Shown one piece after another: positions 1-5,227 of a DNA stretch of 19,588 bases. Location: NCBI GenBank assembly GCA_964638775.1, contig CAZWZH010000177.1, positions 1 to 19,588 of the forward strand, written 5' to 3'. How positions within the stretch are numbered: the first letter of the stretch is position 1; every line of letters starts with the position of its first letter. Source of the stretch: Azophilus sp964638775 (GTDB lineage Bacteria > Pseudomonadota > Gammaproteobacteria > Pseudomonadales > Azotimanducaceae). The position numbers and the translations under genes are program-made. Under the pieces are notes generated by a model. That model saw nothing but the letters and a program-made list of their open reading frames with translations, was not told where the DNA came from and made no database searches.

Positions 1-2
1 CT

Positions 3-68
3 CCGGCGTTTTTGGTTTTCCAGTGTTTTTATTGGCAAAACAAAACCACAGGATATCGGAAACGCCGG
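3..68. repeat. Nested inverted repeats at the left edge
   Basis: Three nested complementary pairs are visible: CCGGCGTTT (3-11) with AAACGCCGG (60-68), TGGTTTT (13-19) with AAAACCA (42-48), and GTTTT (25-29) with AAAAC (37-41). Together they could fold into one interrupted hairpin with an 11-base bulge on the right side. The surrounding bases, up to about 130, are AT-rich compared with the rest of the window. It could be a transcription terminator, an element end or a structured RNA; the sequence alone does not decide. I see no convincing gene in bases 1-279. Confidence 0.45.
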
Positions 69-279
69 TTTTACACCACCCTAAACGTCAAATTTTTTAA
101 CAAAATCAATCCGTTACGAATTCGCGGACAGGAACTAGCTAACCGAACATCGGGCCAGCCCGCCAACTACCCGGCGGGTACGTCGATCCCCTCCCCATCC
201 CCATCGACCGGCCCGATCCCTCGTACCTGTTGTCGGCGCGGCTCTACAGCGGGTAGGGTGCGGGCTGCCATTCACAGAC

Positions 280-828
280 GTGACGGAAATGAAACCCTCG
301 AATCTTGCCGAAACAACGTTCCCCAATAGTCAGGAGAAAGACGGCTCCTTTATCGAAAAAATGAAGGGCTTGGACTACTACCGAAGACGGAGGCCCTACA
401 CTCTCGTTGTGGATGACCAAGGCGGTTGGTGGGTGTACGACTCCAAAACCGCAGAAACCTTTGGGAGAGTTGCACGGGCGCACGACAATCTCGGCAGCTT
501 CATCGAGATAGACTTAGAGCAATCCCCTGACCCAAACGACAATCTACAAGAGCATGTCATGGGGGAACAATTCCGGGACTTGTCAATTCACGACGCGGCG
601 GATCGCGTGTGGCGGACAGTCTATCCCTCTAGGTCGAGTTCTTGGCTTGCGATGCAACGTATAGTGCTCGGCTACGACTGGGTGTTGAGCCTGCTCCAAA
701 TCGGGGGCCGCTTGGGGTTGGTGCTAATCGTGCTGGCATTCATCGTCGGGTCGATCTCATTCTTTTGGGAAGCGCGAGACCTACTACAGGCGATTGTGTT
801 GCAGTGGCTAGAGGGATTCAGGGACTAG
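280..828 (+). CDS. Hypothetical protein with C-terminal membrane anchor
   Basis: This 182-residue protein matches no family I recognise. The first 135 or so residues are hydrophilic and mixed in charge, with a YYRRRRPYTLVVDDQGGWWVYD stretch near residues 33-54 that looks like beta-strand. A single hydrophobic segment at about residues 145-165 (GLVLIVLAFIVGSISFF) predicts one membrane anchor, with a short tail after it, so most of the protein would be cytoplasmic and tethered. The GTG at 280 is the outer start; the in-frame ATG at 289 is equally possible because neither has a strong ribosome site. It is followed by a hairpin that could be its terminator, which suggests a separate transcript from the next genes. 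The coding frame is clear, the function is not. Confidence 0.6.
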   Translation: MTEMKPSNLAETTFPNSQEKDGSFIEKMKGLDYYRRRRPYTLVVDDQGGWWVYDSKTAETFGRVARAHDNLGSFIEIDLEQSPDPNDNLQEHVMGEQFRDLSIHDAADRVWRTVYPSRSSSWLAMQRIVLGYDWVLSLLQIGGRLGLVLIVLAFIVGSISFFWEARDLLQAIVLQWLEGFRD

Positions 829-845
829 GGAATCTGTCGTATTGA

Positions 846-867
846 GGGGCGGCCATTTGGCCGCCTT
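846..867 (+). terminator. Candidate intrinsic terminator
   Basis: GGCGGCC (848-854) pairs with GGCCGCC (859-865) around an ATTT loop, and two flanking G-U pairs (846-867, 847-866) lengthen the stem. It lies 18 bases after the stop codon of the upstream gene. The following bases are TTCCC rather than a run of T, so it is a weak intrinsic terminator at best. Confidence 0.5.
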
Positions 868-976
868 CCCGAAGGCCGCGCCAGCACCGGGTCATAGAAG
901 CTTGACGGTTAAACCGTTGACTTCCAATTTCCGCCCACCCATATTCCCGCCCGCAATAACGACTGGGGGACGCCAT

Positions 977-1144
977 ATGAGCAAGAGGGTCAAATACATG
1001 CTGATCGGTGCCGCCATCGGCGCGTTTCTAGGGTCCAGCATGGGCATTGCCGCGTTTGGCGGAGCCATCGCCGGAACCATCCCCGTAGGCGCTTTGGGCG
1101 GCTATGTCGGTTGGCGGATTGGTGGTCGGCAGACTTCTCAATAG
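977..1144 (+). CDS. Small glycine-zipper membrane protein
   Basis: A 55-residue peptide of two closely spaced hydrophobic stretches (about residues 8-30 and 33-48) rich in GxxxG-type spacings, such as IGAAIGAFLG and GGAIAGTIPVGALGG. This pattern is typical of small glycine-zipper membrane proteins found in phages, plasmids and other mobile DNA. The start is the ATG at 977, chosen because GGGGGA at 965-970 is a good ribosome site at normal spacing; the open frame extends upstream but that part has no protein-like character. It ends in a short charged tail, GRQTSQ. A pore-forming or membrane-disturbing role is possible but not shown by the sequence. Confidence 0.6.
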   Translation: MSKRVKYMLIGAAIGAFLGSSMGIAAFGGAIAGTIPVGALGGYVGWRIGGRQTSQ

Positions 1145-1174
1145 TCACCCTCACCGACCGATGGAGACATCTCT

Positions 1175-1501
1175 ATGACACACAATGAGATTGCCGAATA
1201 CGCATTTGACGTTCTCGCCGATGTAGCTGCTGACGGAACAACCATCACATACGGAGAGCTTGCCGAACGGATCGAAACCTTTGTCCTGACCCTTTTCCCC
1301 GCGCTTGGCGTCCTGTGGGGTTGGTGTGACGAGCGCGGATACCCACACCTGAACGCCCTGGTGGTAAACGAGAAAACTGGAATGCCAGGGGACGGCTACA
1401 AGCCCGGTGGCAGGCCGCTTGGAGAGAAGGATTGGCGGGAAACCGTGGCCGAGGTTCACCAGTTCGATTGGAGCGACGTGACACCACCCGATCTGTCCTG
1501 A
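1175..1501 (+). CDS. Putative alkyltransferase-like (MGMT/ATL winged-helix-like) protein
   Basis: This 108-residue protein begins with a helical segment followed by TTITYGELAERI (residues 22-33), which resembles the TYGElA start of the DNA-binding winged helix in O6-alkylguanine alkyltransferases and alkyltransferase-like proteins. The later segment PHLNALVVNEKTGMPGDGY (about 62-80) sits where those proteins carry the active-site PCHRV strand and the following glycine-rich turn, but there is no catalytic PCHR cysteine here. If related, it would be a non-catalytic DNA-binding relative. I recall similar short proteins in accessory and phage DNA but cannot name a characterised one. It starts 30 bases after the glycine-zipper gene, on the same strand, with no good ribosome site. 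The family link is an inference from motif order. Confidence 0.55.
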   Translation: MTHNEIAEYAFDVLADVAADGTTITYGELAERIETFVLTLFPALGVLWGWCDERGYPHLNALVVNEKTGMPGDGYKPGGRPLGEKDWRETVAEVHQFDWSDVTPPDLS

Positions 1502-1657
1502 ATTCAATGCAGGCAGCCCGCCGTATCTAACTTCCCAAAAATCTCGAAAGCAGGGCGCGCTTTATCAGGGTGAGGGTATGAGTTAGGTACCTCTCCCAGG
1601 GACCCACCCCCCGCCCCCCCAAACCACGGTACGGCGGGGTGTGTGGCGGCGCGTCGG
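1502..1657. other. Intergenic stretch with C-runs
   Basis: No convincing gene is visible between the stop at 1501 and the possible micro-ORF at 1658. Two C-runs, six at 1607-1612 and seven at 1614-1620, are separated by one G. Such runs are prone to sequencing error, so a frameshifted small gene here cannot be excluded. Confidence 0.35.
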
Positions 1658-1756
1658 ATGCCGGTAAAGAATCCGCCAAACTACCGCGAGGCCATGACTG
1701 ACGCGGCTTTCGGGGAATCGGCCTGCAATGTGTACCGCGCCGTGTACCTGGACTAG
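1658..1756 (+). CDS. Possible 32-residue micro-protein
   Basis: An ATG at 1658 opens a short frame ending in TAG at 1754-1756. The peptide contains NPPNYREAMTDAAFG and then SACNVYRAVYLD, which has the composition of a real helical peptide and not of random GC-rich sequence. An in-frame GTG at 1643 would add five residues. There is no well-spaced ribosome site for either start. It lies on the same strand as its neighbours. Listed because it could easily be missed, but support is weak. Confidence 0.22.
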   Translation: MPVKNPPNYREAMTDAAFGESACNVYRAVYLD

Positions 1757-1822
1757 CCGAAATCAGGGCCAATCCGGGTGGTAAACTCAACCCCGTACTG
1801 TGTTTTTATCAGGGGTATTCAG

Positions 1823-2038
1823 ATGAGCAGAAAACCTTTTGGCCGGGGCTGGAAGCGGCGCAGCAGGCATACCCGCAGAAGCGATGCCGTCAACCCATTG
1901 CGGTTGGTAGGCGGCCGGGATGCACCCATTCAGGAAACGCCTGCATACAGGGCATTCGTAGACGCTCAGGCCAAGGTCTACACCTACCGGGGCAATGAGG
2001 ACGTATCCGCCGATCCAGGCTTGCTGGAGGGCGCGTAG
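1823..2038 (+). CDS. Small basic hypothetical protein
   Basis: A 71-residue protein with a strongly basic amino end (SRKPFGRGWKRRSRHTRR within the first 20 residues) and a more acidic carboxyl half. The basic stretch suggests nucleic-acid contact, but no fold is recognisable. The ATG at 1823 is chosen over an earlier in-frame start because AGGGGT at 1811-1816 precedes it at good spacing. The next gene begins one base after its stop, so the two are very likely co-translated. I do not recognise the family. Confidence 0.55.
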   Translation: MSRKPFGRGWKRRSRHTRRSDAVNPLRLVGGRDAPIQETPAYRAFVDAQAKVYTYRGNEDVSADPGLLEGA

Positions 2039-2039
2039 G

Positions 2040-2246
2040 ATGGCTGGAGACGTTCAATTACGGGTGCTACACCTGCCACTCAAACCGGACGTATACAGCG
2101 CTGTGAACGCCTCTGCGAAGGCCGAAGGAATCTCTCCGATTGAATGGTCAAGCAAGGTCCTGGAGGCAGCGTCCAAACCCACCACCACCACCGGAGGCAA
2201 AACGAAATGGACCGCCACCTTGATACCCACGAAGGCCGTGGTCTGA
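2040..2246 (+). CDS. Small protein, possible ribbon-helix-helix regulator
   Basis: A 68-residue protein. Residues 6-41 (LRVLHLPLKPDVYSAV, then AKAEGISPIEWSSKVLEAA) read as a short strand followed by two helices, the order seen in ribbon-helix-helix repressors of the Arc/MetJ type, with the helix-turn around EGISPIEW. The tail is threonine-rich because of an ACC trinucleotide run at about 2181-2192. Its ATG lies one base after the preceding stop and its last 40 bases overlap the next gene in another frame. If the fold is right it would be a small DNA-binding regulator of this block; this is an inference from predicted secondary structure only. Confidence 0.5.
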   Translation: MAGDVQLRVLHLPLKPDVYSAVNASAKAEGISPIEWSSKVLEAASKPTTTTGGKTKWTATLIPTKAVV

Positions 2247-2812
2247 TCGACTACTTAGTTCACATTCAGCACCATGGCGCGGTAGACAGCTATGCCGGGC
2301 GGAACGGCGTCCCTACGCTGGACATGACCAAGCCGATAGCCGAGCAGATTGCGGAATCGGATGCCTTCAAAGCATTCGCCGATTCACTCGTCAAATCCGG
2401 CGACACCACCACGGTTACAGACGATTCCGGTAAGCGCACCTACCGGGGCGTCGATGAGACCACCCAGAAGGCGCGTGTGGCGATGTTCACGGACGCCGAT
2501 CTGGACAGCATCAGTCGATTGGCGGGAAGCCTCTTTAGCGCGAGGCATGACAAGACCGCTGAGGCCGCGTTGCGAATCGCTACTGGCGAGATTCCGCTTG
2601 TGGCCGATCAGGGTGAGATTTTCGATTTGGACGTAAGCCGAGCGCGGGCGTTGATCCAGAGCGCCATGGTGGAGCGTCAAACGAACGTGACCTATCAGAG
2701 GGCCATGGGAATGGAGCGCACTACGGAGGAAGCGTCTATGGACGCCTTCGAGAAGGCCAACCTGGAAGCCATCGCATCTGCTCGAAACCGTAGTGCTCCC
2801 CGCATGGCGTAA
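2207..2812 (+). CDS. Hypothetical phage-type protein, 201 residues
   Basis: The start is the ATG at 2207, supported by GGAGG at 2193-2197; an earlier in-frame ATG lies inside the preceding gene and has no ribosome site. The protein is soluble, mostly helical and mixed in charge, with no signal peptide or membrane segment. After a short amino-terminal part (LIDYLVHIQHHGAVDSYAG) it has a long helical carboxyl half ending in RSAPRMA. No motif identifies a function. It is followed three bases after its stop by a terminase-small-subunit-like gene, so a role in the same phage replication or packaging module is possible from position alone. Confidence 0.6.
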   Translation: MDRHLDTHEGRGLIDYLVHIQHHGAVDSYAGRNGVPTLDMTKPIAEQIAESDAFKAFADSLVKSGDTTTVTDDSGKRTYRGVDETTQKARVAMFTDADLDSISRLAGSLFSARHDKTAEAALRIATGEIPLVADQGEIFDLDVSRARALIQSAMVERQTNVTYQRAMGMERTTEEASMDAFEKANLEAIASARNRSAPRMA

Positions 2813-2814
2813 TC

Positions 2815-3294
2815 ATGGGCACGGCGCTCCAAAAACCAAAGCCGCTAACCCCTTCACAAAAGCGGGCTGCTAAGGCCATCGGCGTCGGTTTGACGCAGAA
2901 GTCTGTAGCGCAGGCATGTGGTGTATCCGAAAGGACATTGGGCCGCTGGCGGGAGCGTGCGGACTTTAACGCGCTAGTTGAGCGGGAGGCTGACAACATG
3001 CTGGCGGAGCATCGCCGCTCTTTGCCGTTGCTGCTTCGTGCAGCCCGATCCGTAGTTGCGGGAGCGTTGAAAGCAGGCGATGTCGATGTCGCGACCAAAT
3101 TGCTGACCAGCGTCGGGATTGGCCGTTTTCTGACGGACAAGGCGCAAGTGGAGGGGGCGATTGTTTCCGGGAGGGACATGCCGCTGATCAACATTTCGTT
3201 CCGTGGCAATGGTGCCGAGATTGAGACCCGTCCCGGCGATGATGCCGTGGTCATCGACGGTGAATCGCAGCCGGTGGTGAACGGCCATGAGTAG
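2815..3294 (+). CDS. Terminase small subunit-like protein (phBC6A51-type homeodomain)
   Basis: A 159-residue protein. Residues 10-45 form a clear helix-turn-helix: LTPSQKRAAKAIGVGL, then TQKSVAQACGVSERTLGRWRER, then a following helix ADFNALVERE. This arrangement, with the closing RTLGRWRER helix, is typical of phage terminase small subunits and related phBC6A51-type homeodomain proteins that bind phage DNA for packaging. The central part is helical (about residues 60-110), as expected for an oligomerisation region, and the tail is beta-rich and acidic. No terminase large subunit follows; instead the next gene overlaps it by eight bases. So it may be a packaging remnant or a regulator that reuses the fold. 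Confidence 0.7.
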   Translation: MGTALQKPKPLTPSQKRAAKAIGVGLTQKSVAQACGVSERTLGRWRERADFNALVEREADNMLAEHRRSLPLLLRAARSVVAGALKAGDVDVATKLLTSVGIGRFLTDKAQVEGAIVSGRDMPLINISFRGNGAEIETRPGDDAVVIDGESQPVVNGHE

Positions 3295-3652
3295 GCGCTG
3301 GTCAGCGGAGGAAGACGCCATTCTCCTGGGCGTTCCGCCCATATCGATGCAGGACCGACGCAAGGGTCAAATTAAGGCGTTGGCGTCGCGGCTTGGTCGG
3401 ACTCCCCGAGCGGTGAAGCACAGGCGCGCTGCATTGTTCCATCCTGAGCGTCACGCCATCGAGCAGGCTAGGCGGAATCAGCGGAACCGGCAGCGCTACG
3501 CTACTGACCCGGAATTTGCGGCCGATGCGAAGGCGCGGTCGGTGGTGAGCCAGAAGCGCCGTTATCGCGACGACCCCGTATTCAGGCAGGCGGCGATTAC
3601 CAGGGCTGTTGAGTACAACCGTGAACGGCGGAGGCGTCTTCGTGATGGGTAG
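3287..3652 (+). CDS. Myb/SANT-like DNA-binding protein (first of three in tandem)
   Basis: A 121-residue, very basic protein. Residues 3-48 carry RRWSAEEDAILLG, then LASRLGRTPRAVKHRRAAL, the pattern of a Myb/SANT-like three-helix DNA-binding domain with the tryptophan and the acidic ED pair of helix one and a recognition helix of the TPRAVKHRR type. The rest is an arginine-rich tail containing two YxxDPxF-like segments (RYATDPEFAADAKAR and RYRDDPVFRQAA), so a short internal repeat is present. Its ATG overlaps the end of the terminase-like gene by eight bases and its stop overlaps the next gene by eight bases, pointing to translational coupling. Confidence 0.65.
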   Translation: MSRRWSAEEDAILLGVPPISMQDRRKGQIKALASRLGRTPRAVKHRRAALFHPERHAIEQARRNQRNRQRYATDPEFAADAKARSVVSQKRRYRDDPVFRQAAITRAVEYNRERRRRLRDG

Positions 3653-3833
3653 ACCGTTCACATACGGTGAGGATCAGGCGATCCTGTCTTTCGGCATGTC
3701 CTTCTCCCACCTGTACGGCGAGCGGGCGTTTGCTCGTGCGCCCTGGAGGGGACTAGCTGAGCGGCTTGACCGGCCAGCGTGGGAGGTTCGGCGCAGGGCC
3801 AAGGTGCTTCGGGAGTTGCATCGTGGGCGCTAG
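3645..3833 (+). CDS. Myb/SANT-like mini-protein (second of three in tandem)
   Basis: A 62-residue protein that is essentially one domain: PFTYGEDQAILSFG, a variable linker, then GLAERLDRPAWEVRRRAKVL. The spacing of the ED acidic pair and the basic last helix matches the genes on either side. GGAGG at 3630-3634 supports the ATG at 3645; the in-frame GTG at 3642 is an alternative. It overlaps both neighbours by a few bases. The domain carries no other part, so any activity would come from DNA binding or from pairing with the sister proteins. Confidence 0.6.
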   Translation: MGRPFTYGEDQAILSFGMSFSHLYGERAFARAPWRGLAERLDRPAWEVRRRAKVLRELHRGR

Positions 3834-4011
3834 GCGGCCCTGGCTTCGGCACGAGGACCGGGCCATCCTGGAAGCGGCGGAGGCCAATCGTATGTTAGGC
3901 CAGAGACCCGGCAACGCTCGGCTGCGCGAAGTGGCGGAGCAGATCGGCCGTCCGTATTCGTCGGTAAGAAACCGGGCTGCCCGGATTAAGGCGCGCTCCA
4001 ATCGCTACTAG
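3823..4011 (+). CDS. Myb/SANT-like mini-protein (third of three in tandem)
   Basis: A 62-residue protein with PWLRHEDRAILEAA, then LREVAEQIGRPYSSVRNRAARI, the same helix pattern as the two preceding genes. The start is taken as GTG at 3823 because GGGAG at 3811-3815 precedes it at good spacing and because it brings the length and domain edge into line with the sister gene; it then overlaps the previous stop by 11 bases. Its TAG stop shares the tetranucleotide CTAG (4008-4011) with the stop of the convergent gene on the other strand. Confidence 0.6.
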   Translation: MGARRPWLRHEDRAILEAAEANRMLGQRPGNARLREVAEQIGRPYSSVRNRAARIKARSNRY

Positions 4012-4400
4012 CCGACGATTGCCGAAATCCCCCTACGGGCCGTGCGCTTTTCCAGGGTAAGGAATGCCCTTCCGTAGCTTGTCCTAGTGAAGAACACTTC
4101 CGGGCCGCTGTCAGCCATGACACGATACTGACTTATCTTGTTCCCTACGGAAGTCTCCCCGGTAACCTCCCCTGAGCCGCCGTCCGGCTCGCTGATGTCA
4201 TCCTCATTCATCACCACAAGCAAGTGAGCGGTTAGGGCCAAGGTGGCGAGCCGCTTGGCACTGTGCATCCCATAAGCGGTATTGATTGCCGCCGTTACCA
4301 GGGCATCCTCCGTAGCGGAGAATTCAGGGAAGGCAGACCTGAAATCCGTAGCAGAGGGCTTGCTGGGGCGCGGTGTGGGGATGCGCCTGTCTGGGCGCAT
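4008..4400 (-). CDS. DUF4054-like phage virion protein
   Basis: A 130-residue protein. It contains DFRSAFPEFSATEDALVTAAINTAYG, a helical LALTAHLL segment, a VGNKISQYRV strand and a final TSYGRAFLTLEKR motif. The FPEF start, AHLL helix, VG-S-Y strand and YG-L-L ending are the features I know from DUF4054 proteins, small virion or head-tail connector proteins of tailed phages. Its ATG lies one base after the stop of the upstream minus-strand gene. The start has no ribosome site of its own, so it is probably translated by coupling. The orientation is opposite to the terminase-like gene, which is unusual for a phage structural module and suggests rearrangement. Family assignment is from motif order, not a search. 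Confidence 0.6.
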   Translation of the reverse strand: MRPDRRIPTPRPSKPSATDFRSAFPEFSATEDALVTAAINTAYGMHSAKRLATLALTAHLLVVMNEDDISEPDGGSGEVTGETSVGNKISQYRVMADSGPEVFFTRTSYGRAFLTLEKRTARRGISAIVG

Positions 4401-4401
4401 T

Positions 4402-4668
4402 TTAGGGTGCCGCGTCGATCCAGACGGAGCCGCTTCCCTTCGTACTCCACACGTACAGACTTTCGCCGGCCGCCAGTTCGATGGTCGATTCCGAAATCCG
4501 GGTATCGGATCGCCTCGGGATGAGGCGACCGCCATCGTGAACGTCTGGCGTAGTGGTGGCGGGGAGAGCGCGGGCCGGACAGCGGGCCGATTGGTTCTGG
4601 ACTCGGTAGACGGTGCCTGCCGTCAAGCCAGGGACCATCGCGGGGGAATTTGAATAGTCGAATCTCAT
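4402..4668 (-). CDS. Small phage virion-associated-type protein
   Basis: An 88-residue protein: GLTAGTVYRVQNQSARCPARAL near residues 14-35, then ESTIELAAGESLYVWSTKGSGSVWIDAAP at the end. The order TAGTVYRVQN, then a GES-LYVWS turn and a closing G-G-V strand is common in small beta-rich proteins encoded near phage head genes. This fits its place immediately upstream of the DUF4054-like gene. The ATG at 4668 is preceded by AGGG only one base away, so the exact start is uncertain; an in-frame ATG at 4638 would remove ten residues. The specific virion role is not known. Confidence 0.5.
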   Translation of the reverse strand: MRFDYSNSPAMVPGLTAGTVYRVQNQSARCPARALPATTTPDVHDGGRLIPRRSDTRISESTIELAAGESLYVWSTKGSGSVWIDAAP

Positions 4669-4694
4669 GCCCTAATTCTACAGCACAGCCGGGG

Positions 4695-4709
4695 GCTGGC
4701 CGGGCCAGC
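4695..4709. repeat. Palindrome upstream of the minus-strand phage pair
   Basis: GCTGGCC (4695-4701) and GGCCAGC (4703-4709) are perfect inverted copies around one G. It lies just upstream of the minus-strand gene start, in the divergent intergenic region, so it could be an operator. GC-rich palindromes of this length also arise by chance. Confidence 0.3.
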
Positions 4710-4749
4710 GGGAAGCGTGTCAGTGCTCGATTTGCAGTGAGCCGAAAAT

Positions 4750-4780
4750 TTGCCTGTGTTCCTACGGTATTGATACAGTA
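4750..4780 (+). promoter_or_regulatory. Candidate sigma70 promoter with overlapping dyad
   Basis: TTGCCT (4750-4755) and TACAGT (4774-4779) each match the -35 and -10 consensus at four of six bases, with an 18-base spacer. Over the -10 lies a dyad, TACGGTA (4763-4769) and TACAGTA (4774-4780), six of seven positions matching as inverted copies with a TTGA spacer. It is upstream of the 11-codon ORF and the HicB-like gene, so it could be their repressible promoter. It resembles a LexA half-site, but the spacing is two bases short of that operator. Confidence 0.4.
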
Positions 4781-4825
4781 ATAACCGCTATAGGCAGTGT
4801 TAAGAAAACCAACCGGAGGATCACC

Positions 4826-4861
4826 ATGGCCAAACTCTACCTAGTGGAACCCCCCGCATGA
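4826..4861 (+). CDS. 11-residue leader peptide
   Basis: A strong ribosome site (CGGAGG, 4814-4819) precedes ATG at 4826, which opens only 11 codons (MAKLYLVEPPA) before TGA. The stop overlaps the ATG of the next gene as ATGA (4858-4861). The downstream gene has a weaker ribosome site of its own, so this short ORF looks like a translated leader that delivers ribosomes to it by coupling. The alternative is that it is the remnant of a longer gene cut by mutation. The arrangement is directly visible; the leader role is inference. Confidence 0.45.
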   Translation: MAKLYLVEPPA

Positions 4862-5199
4862 CTAGCGGGAAATCGAACATGAACCTTCGGGTTCTAGTCA
4901 AACCAAGCAGACAAGAAGGCCTTTGGGTCGCAATTTGCTTGGAGCGCTACATCGTCGCGCAGGGCACTTCGGAAAAGGAGGCTTTGTGTAACTTCAACTC
5001 CATGCTGGTCGCTGAAACGTTGTCTGGCATCGAGGACGGCAATATCGACAATCCTCTGAAAGGCATCCCGCCGGCACCTGCCGAATATTGGGACGACTTC
5101 GAGACAGGTGGACCATGCAGGCTCCGGTTTCCAAAAATTGAATCAGAACAAACCGTTCCTGCTCTGCCCAAAGTAGAGAAGCGGTTGGCGACTGCGTGA
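4858..5199 (+). CDS. HicB-like protein (UPF0150-type fold)
   Basis: A 113-residue protein. Residues 8-45 (MNLRVLVKPSRQEG, WVAICLERYIVAQGTSEKEAL) have the strand-strand-helix pattern of HicB antitoxins and relatives: a G-W-A strand, a C-LE turn, a V-QG-T strand and a helix starting EKEAL. The following PPAPAEYWDDF segment matches an ending I associate with orphan HicB-like proteins, and no C-terminal DNA-binding domain is evident. HicB normally neutralises the HicA RNase. The ATG at 4858 overlaps the leader stop; the ATG at 4879, after GGGAA, is an alternative that keeps the whole domain. The stop lies inside the hairpin described next. Confidence 0.6.
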   Translation: MTSGKSNMNLRVLVKPSRQEGLWVAICLERYIVAQGTSEKEALCNFNSMLVAETLSGIEDGNIDNPLKGIPPAPAEYWDDFETGGPCRLRFPKIESEQTVPALPKVEKRLATA

Positions 5200-5227
5200 A
5201 CCATCATGGCTGCCATGATGGTTCACG
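5195..5227 (+). promoter_or_regulatory. Hairpin over the stop/start junction of the HicB-like pair
   Basis: Bases 5195-5209 and 5213-5227 are perfect 15-base inverted copies with a CTG loop. The stop codon of the HicB-like gene (5197-5199) lies in the left arm, and all three candidate start codons of the next gene (5206, 5215, 5218) lie within the hairpin. No T-run follows, so it is not an intrinsic terminator. In RNA it would hide the downstream start until a ribosome finishing the first gene opens it. An operator or RNase site is also possible. A second palindrome, ATTACG/CGTAAT, follows at 5238-5252. Confidence 0.5.

Noticed and set aside
12..329. Open frame covering the first 300 bases on the plus strand.
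   Set aside because: Composition is not protein-like, it overlaps the nested repeats and runs over the start of the better-supported gene at 280.
4763..4780. LexA operator upstream of the HicB-like locus.
   Set aside because: The right half-site resembles LexA but the two halves are two bases too close for CTG-N10-CAG, and the left half has G for T.
5195..5227. Intrinsic terminator after the HicB-like gene.
   Set aside because: The stem is strong but no T-run follows and the next gene starts within it, so a coupling or regulatory role fits better.
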